From NCBI GenBank assembly GCA_964390795.1, contig CAYMLQ010000166.1:1-11763 (forward strand): a stretch of DNA of 11,763 nucleotides, written 5' to 3'. This DNA comes from CAYMLQ01 sp964390795. GTDB lineage: Bacteria > Verrucomicrobiota > Kiritimatiellia > RFP12 > UBA1067. Under the pieces are notes generated by a model, which was not told the DNA's origin, did not search any database, and saw only the letters and a program-made list of their open reading frames with translations. Made by a program: the position numbers and the translations under genes. Each line of letters starts with the position of its first letter. Position 1 is the stretch's first letter. Positions 8,107 through 11,763 of the stretch are shown one piece after another.

Positions 8107-8153
8107 GCGTACACGGGCGCCGAGCATGATGCCGTGATGCGGCGAACGCAGCA

Positions 8154-8762
8154 ATGAGGATACTGGGTATAGATCTGATCGTCGTTGGCAGTGCCTATTT
8201 TTGGGGCTGCGTGCAGACGGGGTACTATTTGGTCTGGTCGTTGACAGGCCAGGATCTGCGGCGCATGGGCAGCGGAGGGACGGGCGCGCGCAACGCGGGC
8301 CGCGTGCTGGGCCGGAAGGGCTTTGTTCTCACGCTGCTCGGCGACACGGCCAAGGGGGCTCTCGCCATGGCGTTGGCGGCCTGGCTGCACGCCTCGCCGT
8401 GGGCGGCAGCGGCTGCACTTGTGTCGGTCGCTGCCGGGCATGTGTGGCCCGCGCAGCTCAGGTTCTCGGGAGGACGGGGCGTCGCGGTGGCACTCGGCGC
8501 ACTGGCCGTCTATGAGCCTCGGCTGCTCGGGGTTCTGGCTGCGGTGACACTGCTGGGCTATCTGACAGGCTGCCGCTTTCAGTCCAGCGGTCTGATCGGC
8601 TTTGCGGCGTTGCCATTCGCCGCTGGATGGCTGAGTCTGCCTGGCGCAGAGTTGTCAGGAATCAGCGTCCTGAGCGTTCTTGTGCTTTTCGCGCACCGCT
8701 CCCATATCGCACGCTGGCTGCGCCCCGTGCAGGCGGCAAACGGTGGGGCTGCCGCCCCGTGA
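8154..8762 (+). CDS. plsY: Acyl-phosphate:glycerol-3-phosphate acyltransferase PlsY
   Basis: 202 residues, hydrophobic throughout, the normal length for this inner-membrane enzyme. PlsY transfers an acyl chain from acyl-phosphate to sn-glycerol-3-phosphate, giving lysophosphatidate, the first step of phospholipid synthesis in most bacteria. Motif 1 is GSGGTGARNAGRVLG (39-53, with S40 and R50), followed by LGDTAKG (62-68). The glycine-rich motif 2 is FSGGRGVAVALG (104-115) after the GH at 95-96. The C-terminus has the family HRxxIxRxL pattern (181-189). Motif 1 has Gly where most homologues have Asn (GSGN), and motif 2 reads SGGRG instead of KGGKG. The N-terminal GCVQTGYYLV replaces the common GSIPFGYLL. 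No good Shine-Dalgarno precedes ATG 8154, but the motif spacing supports it. It is the first gene of an operon; its stop overlaps the RBS of the next gene. Confidence 0.9.
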   Translation: MRILGIDLIVVGSAYFWGCVQTGYYLVWSLTGQDLRRMGSGGTGARNAGRVLGRKGFVLTLLGDTAKGALAMALAAWLHASPWAAAAALVSVAAGHVWPAQLRFSGGRGVAVALGALAVYEPRLLGVLAAVTLLGYLTGCRFQSSGLIGFAALPFAAGWLSLPGAELSGISVLSVLVLFAHRSHIARWLRPVQAANGGAAAP

Positions 8763-8766
8763 GGAG
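8761..8766 (+). promoter_or_regulatory. Shine-Dalgarno that fixes the fusion-gene start
   Basis: GAGGAG overlaps the plsY stop codon and lies nine bases before ATG 8776. It favours this start over the upstream in-frame ATG at 8680, which lies inside plsY and would add residues unrelated to the GNAT fold. The overlap suggests translational coupling. Confidence 0.75.
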
Positions 8767-8775
8767 ACAACGAGC

Positions 8776-10377
8776 ATGAGTGATTATCTGTTCAAGATCG
8801 CGGCCGAGCCGGACGAACTGCGGCAGATTCGGGCACTGAACTACCGTACCTTTGTCGAAGAGATTCCCCAGCACAGCCCCAATCAGGAGCATTCGCTGTC
8901 TGACCGCTTTGAGAAAGAGAGCACGACCTTCATTTGTAAGAATGGAGACGAGATCGCCGGTATGGTCGCGGTCCGCTGCAACCGGCCGTTCTCGCTCGAC
9001 GGGAAGTTGCCGAACCTGGACGCGTATCTTCCGCCTCACCGCTCCGCGTGCGAGATCCGCCTGCTGGCCGTCGATCCGAAGCACCGGAAGGGCCGCATTC
9101 TGGCCGGGCTGATCGGTATGATCTATCAGTTTTTCTCGGCTCGGGGCCACGATCTCGCGCTGATCTCCGGCACGACGCGGCAGATCAAGCTGTACGAGCA
9201 CATGGGTTTCGTGGCCTTCGGGCCGCTGGTGGGTAAGCCGGGTGCGCAGTATCAGCCGATGTATCAATTCGTCGAGCGCTTCCGGAGCCGCGTGACCGAT
9301 TTGGAAAGCGCCGCCTTTGCCGGCGTGGTCCGCCCCGACGTAAATCTGATGCCCGGGCCCATCTACCTCGCCCCGGCCGTCCAGGCGGCTCTGGGGGCAA
9401 AGCCCGTTTCCCACCGCGCCGAGGCCTTCAGGCAACTTCTCGAAAGGACGCGCGGGATGCTCTGCGAGCTGACCGGCGCCCCCGAGGTGGTGATCGCCAC
9501 GGGCTCCGGCACGCTCGCCAACGATCTGGTCGCGGGCCAGCTGGCGCAGATCCCGGGCCGCGGCCTGATCCTCTCGAACGGCGAGTTCGGACGAAGGCTG
9601 GTGGATCACGCGAAGCGGCTCCAACTCGACTTCCAAACCGTCGAGGCCCCTTGGGGTGAGGCGTTCGACGAGAGCGAGATCCGAAGAGCCCTGACCGTGG
9701 GCGGGCCAACGGCTTGGCTGTGGGCCGTGCATGCGGAGACCTCCACCGGGGTGCTGAACGATCTGGAGATGCTCAAGCGGATGTCGCGCGAGTGGCGCGT
9801 GCCGCTCTGCCTCGACTGCGTCAGCGCGCTGGGTATGGTGCCCTGCGACCTGCGCGGAGTGGCCTTGGCGTCCGGCGTGTCCGGAAAGGGATTCCGTTCC
9901 ATTGCAGGCCTCGCGCTCGTGTTTCATGACGGGAACTTGCCTCCGCCCGTGCGAGCGCTGCCCCGGTATCTGGATCTTCAGCTCTATCTGGCACCCGGTG
10001 TCCCTTTTACGCTGTCATCCGGCCTCTTGGCGGCGCTCAGCGTCGCCGTGGAGACGCTTTGCCCCGGGACGCGGTTCAACGAAACCAGGGCTACGGCCGA
10101 GTGGCTGTGCCGCACACTGTTGGAGGTTGGAGTGAAGCCGCTCGCGTCAGAAGCGGTGCGTTTCCCTGGCGCGGTCACGATCCCTGTTCCGCCGCAGGTG
10201 AACGCGTGCGCGCTGGGCAACTCCCTACAGCGTGACGGGTGGCTTTTGAGTTATCAAAGCGACTATTTGGTCGAGCGCAACTGGATCCAGGTTTGCTTGT
10301 TCGGACACGCGTCGCGAGCCGACTTGGAGCCGCTGCCGGGCGCCTTGGCTGCCGCACTCAAGACGGAGGTCGGATGA
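8776..10377 (+). CDS. Fusion of GNAT/N-acyltransferase domain and class V aminotransferase
   Basis: 533 residues with two catalytic folds and no membrane segment. Residues about 5-165 look like a GNAT or autoinducer-synthase-like N-acyltransferase: LNYRTFVEEIPQHSPN (21-36), a strand ending in EIRLLAVDP (93-101), HRKGRILAGL (103-112) as the CoA-loop position, and LYEHMGFVAFGP (139-150). The loop is degenerate relative to Q/RxxGxG/A. Residues about 190-533 are a fold-type I class V PLP enzyme: MPGPIYLAP (192-200), SHRAEAF (212-218), ATGSGTLAND (241-250), VHAETSTG (318-325), LDCVSALG (346-353, D347 near the pyridine nitrogen) and ASGVSGKGFRS (365-375), with K371 as the likely Schiff-base lysine. 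The closest familiar enzymes are serine/alanine-glyoxylate and 2-aminoethylphosphonate transaminases; the substrate cannot be told from sequence. It lies 13 bases after plsY and overlaps the cdsA-like gene by four bases (ATGA), so a lipid-linked role is inferred. Confidence 0.88.
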   Translation: MSDYLFKIAAEPDELRQIRALNYRTFVEEIPQHSPNQEHSLSDRFEKESTTFICKNGDEIAGMVAVRCNRPFSLDGKLPNLDAYLPPHRSACEIRLLAVDPKHRKGRILAGLIGMIYQFFSARGHDLALISGTTRQIKLYEHMGFVAFGPLVGKPGAQYQPMYQFVERFRSRVTDLESAAFAGVVRPDVNLMPGPIYLAPAVQAALGAKPVSHRAEAFRQLLERTRGMLCELTGAPEVVIATGSGTLANDLVAGQLAQIPGRGLILSNGEFGRRLVDHAKRLQLDFQTVEAPWGEAFDESEIRRALTVGGPTAWLWAVHAETSTGVLNDLEMLKRMSREWRVPLCLDCVSALGMVPCDLRGVALASGVSGKGFRSIAGLALVFHDGNLPPPVRALPRYLDLQLYLAPGVPFTLSSGLLAALSVAVETLCPGTRFNETRATAEWLCRTLLEVGVKPLASEAVRFPGAVTIPVPPQVNACALGNSLQRDGWLLSYQSDYLVERNWIQVCLFGHASRADLEPLPGALAAALKTEVG

Positions 10378-11060
10378 AGGGCCGGCTTGTGTCCGCGGCC
10401 GCCTTGTTCCTCATTGTGTCCGCCGCGTTGGCACTGGATCGCGCGTTCGCGGTGCGCTGGTTCGCGGCGGCGCTGATGGCTTCTGTTTTAGCCCTCGGGG
10501 CGGTCGAGTGCCAGACGCTCCTTGGCCGGTGGGCGCGGCGACGGTCTCCCGGGGTGCCGCCGACTCGTCTGGGTGCCGCCGGGCGCGCCTTGTTCGCAGT
10601 CGGCATCATCGGGTTTCCGGGCGCGTTGCTGCTTGCGTTGGGCCTGCGCGAAAACGGCTTGCTGCTTGTCTTGTACGTGATCGCAGTGGCTAAGATGACG
10701 GACAACGGGGCGCTGCTCGTCGGCAGCCTGTGGGGCCGCCACGCGCTTGCGCCAGCGATCAGCCCGGCCAAGACCGTCGAAGGCGTTTGGGGCGGGCTCG
10801 CCGCAGGCGTCCTGACGTCCGTCTTGCTAGGGCCGTGGTGTGGCGTCTGCGGTGTGATGCGCGGCCTGCTGGCCGGCGCGGGCGTCAGCGCGCTCGCCGT
10901 TCTCGGGGATCTCGCCGAGTCCTGGCTCAAGCGCAAGGCCGGGGTGAAGGACTCGGGGGCGCTCCTGCCCGGCATCGGCGGCGTTCTTGACCTGGTGGAC
11001 TCTGTTCTTCTGTCGGCGCCCGCGGCATACGCGATGTTCTCTGTAACAGCCCTGCCGTGA
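10374..11060 (+). CDS. cdsA: Phosphatidate cytidylyltransferase (CDP-diacylglycerol synthase), CdsA-like
   Basis: 228 residues with several hydrophobic segments, shorter than the usual 260-300, mainly at the N-terminus. CdsA joins CTP and phosphatidate to make CDP-diacylglycerol in the inner membrane. Family motifs: AKMTDNGALLVGSLWGRH (106-123), ISPAKTVEGVWGG (129-141), GDLAESWLKRKAGVKDSG (178-195), and LLPGIGGVLDLVDSVLL (197-213). The C-terminal signature normally reads PxHGGxxDRxD; here His is Ile201 and Arg is Leu207, while Asp206, Asp209, Lys192 and Asp193 are kept. The start overlaps the preceding stop (ATGA), so translation is coupled. A longer in-frame start at 10239 lies inside the aminotransferase and was rejected. 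With PlsY upstream this covers both ends of the route from glycerol-3-phosphate to CDP-diacylglycerol; PlsC is not in the window. Confidence 0.88.
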   Translation: MKGRLVSAAALFLIVSAALALDRAFAVRWFAAALMASVLALGAVECQTLLGRWARRRSPGVPPTRLGAAGRALFAVGIIGFPGALLLALGLRENGLLLVLYVIAVAKMTDNGALLVGSLWGRHALAPAISPAKTVEGVWGGLAAGVLTSVLLGPWCGVCGVMRGLLAGAGVSALAVLGDLAESWLKRKAGVKDSGALLPGIGGVLDLVDSVLLSAPAAYAMFSVTALP

Positions 11061-11076
11061 TTCCTCTGATGATGGT

Positions 11077-11082
11077 GGAGGT
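11077..11082 (+). promoter_or_regulatory. Shine-Dalgarno of the outer start at 11091
   Basis: GGAGGT, a near-perfect match to the anti-Shine-Dalgarno, eight bases before ATG 11091 and 16 bases after the cdsA stop. It supports real translation of the zinc-ribbon segment. Confidence 0.7.
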
Positions 11083-11090
11083 GTCAGACG

Positions 11091-11763
11091 ATGAGTGATT
11101 CGAAAACGTGTTTGCGCTGTGGCAAGTTGGCGGCTCTCCGGGATCGGATGGGGCTCTGTCCGGACTGCCTGCTGGCGGCGGGTCTCGGAAGCGTGGCGGA
11201 CGCCACGGCCGCCGTGCCTGTAGTCCGTTTCTCCTGTCAGCAAGGAGTTTCAACGATGAAGCAGTTGATGGGCGCGTCTCGGAGAAAGGCGCACGTCGCG
11301 CGGCTCGTGCGGGTCGGTGCGATTTGGGCCTGCCTCGCAACGGTCGGATGCCGGAGTATCCACGAGGCCGCGCGCGACGGGGATTTTGCGGCAGTTGAAA
11401 GGATGCTCGCGCGCGGGTGTGACCCCAACGCGCGCAGTTGGCGGAACGCGAGGCCGCTGCTCGAAGCAGCGTCGGGCGGGCATCTCGACGTCGTGAAGCT
11501 CTTGGTGGAGAAGGGCGCTGACGTCAACCAGCAGGGGGATTGCTGGCTGGCGCCGCTGCACCTCGCCGCGTATAACGGGCACGTTGAGGTTGTCTGCTAT
11601 CTTTTGGAACACGGCGCAGATGTGTCGCTGTTCGGTCACGACAAGCCCTTGCACATGGCCGTGCGCGGCGGGCACGTGAACATCGCCCGGATCCTTCTGG
11701 AGCACAAGGCCGACGTCAATGCCAAGGGGATGGATGGGGCGACCGCTCTGGACGTCGCCAGCG
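11091..11763 (+). CDS. Ankyrin-repeat lipoprotein with upstream in-frame zinc ribbon, 3' end outside window
   Basis: One frame is open from ATG 11091 to the right edge (224 codons, no stop). Residues 1-55 hold a four-cysteine ribbon, CLRC (7-10) and CPDC (23-26) within MGLCPDCLLAAGLGS. It resembles the N-terminal zinc ribbon of PVC Ser/Thr kinases, but no kinase follows. At residue 56 (ATG 11256) a second start begins a lipoprotein signal: MKQLMGASRRK, then hydrophobic GAIWACLATVGC with the lipobox cysteine at 87. After it come ankyrin units with the classic pattern: IHEAARDGDFAAVERML, LLEAASGGHLDVVKLLVEKG, PLHLAAYNGHVEVVCYLLEH, PLHMAVRGGHVNIARILLEH, and the start of a fifth. If initiated at 11256 the product is an exported lipid-anchored ankyrin protein that probably binds a partner. 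If initiated at 11091 the ribbon would precede an internal hydrophobic segment. Both starts have good RBSs; the inner one is the safer choice for the lipoprotein. It lies 30 bases after cdsA and may be its co-transcribed neighbour. Confidence 0.75.
   Translation, partial: MSDSKTCLRCGKLAALRDRMGLCPDCLLAAGLGSVADATAAVPVVRFSCQQGVSTMKQLMGASRRKAHVARLVRVGAIWACLATVGCRSIHEAARDGDFAAVERMLARGCDPNARSWRNARPLLEAASGGHLDVVKLLVEKGADVNQQGDCWLAPLHLAAYNGHVEVVCYLLEHGADVSLFGHDKPLHMAVRGGHVNIARILLEHKADVNAKGMDGATALDVAS
11231..11247 (+). promoter_or_regulatory. Shine-Dalgarno of the inner start, possibly masked in a hairpin
   Basis: AAGGAG (11242-11247) lies eight bases before ATG 11256, the start of the lipoprotein signal. 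CTCCT (11231-11235) can pair with AGGAG (11243-11247) across a seven-base loop, which would hide the RBS until a ribosome from the outer start opens it. The stem is only five pairs, so this is tentative. Confidence 0.45.

Noticed and set aside
7934..8120. TTGACG at the vapC stop as a -35 box for plsY
   Set aside because: No acceptable -10 lies at 16-18 bases; the nearest AT-containing hexamer is at the wrong spacing. The second copy of the box is also just the contig-overlap duplicate.
7854..8441. Minus-strand frame running through the N gap
   Set aside because: It is open only because N codons cannot be stops. It opposes vapC and plsY and has no motif.
8662..9927. 421-codon minus-strand frame opposite the fusion gene
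   Set aside because: Shadow of the GNAT-aminotransferase reading frame; no domain pattern, no plausible RBS, and it overlaps the plsY end.

Overview
The window is GC-rich, densely coding and looks like a chromosomal fragment from a draft or metagenome assembly of a Gram-negative bacterium. My best guess is the PVC superphylum (Verrucomicrobiota, Kiritimatiellota, Lentisphaerota or Planctomycetota). Three things point there: a very large secreted protein built of repeated jelly-roll modules, an ankyrin-repeat lipoprotein, and a CxxC-x12-CxxC 'GLCPxCLL' zinc ribbon of the kind usually found at the N-terminus of PVC Ser/Thr kinases. The assignment is inference, because there is no rRNA or marker gene to fix it.

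Layout. Positions 1-4326 (minus strand) hold the first 1442 codons of one giant secreted protein that runs off the left edge. A 269-base divergent intergenic region follows. Positions 4596-7199 (plus) encode an 867-residue protein that joins a KaiC/RecA-like N-terminus without a recognisable P-loop to a PEP-synthase-type ATP-grasp domain. Next is a compact vapBC toxin-antitoxin module (7262-7938). It has its own near-consensus sigma-70 promoter, placed so close to the vapB ATG that the transcript should be leaderless. A 100-N scaffold gap (7952-8051) follows. It is flanked by an identical 55-base sequence on both sides, so it is almost certainly an unmerged contig overlap rather than missing DNA.

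Positions 8154-11060 form a tight phospholipid operon: plsY (acyl-phosphate:glycerol-3-phosphate acyltransferase), a 533-residue fusion of a GNAT/N-acyltransferase domain with a PLP-dependent class V aminotransferase, and a short cdsA-like CDP-diacylglycerol synthase. PlsY makes lysophosphatidate and CdsA activates phosphatidate. The fusion enzyme between them suggests that an amino-containing or N-acylated compound is made together with the glycerolipids.

Positions 11091-11763 open a gene that runs off the right edge. It has two in-frame starts, each with a strong Shine-Dalgarno sequence. The outer start adds a 55-residue zinc ribbon; the inner start begins a classic lipoprotein signal followed by ankyrin repeats.

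The most interesting points are the acyltransferase-aminotransferase fusion inside the plsY-cdsA operon and the two-start zinc-ribbon/ankyrin lipoprotein. The PEP-type ATP-grasp protein without a phosphohistidine domain and the leaderless vapB also deserve a look. I saw no tRNA, rRNA, CRISPR array, transposase or prophage gene.
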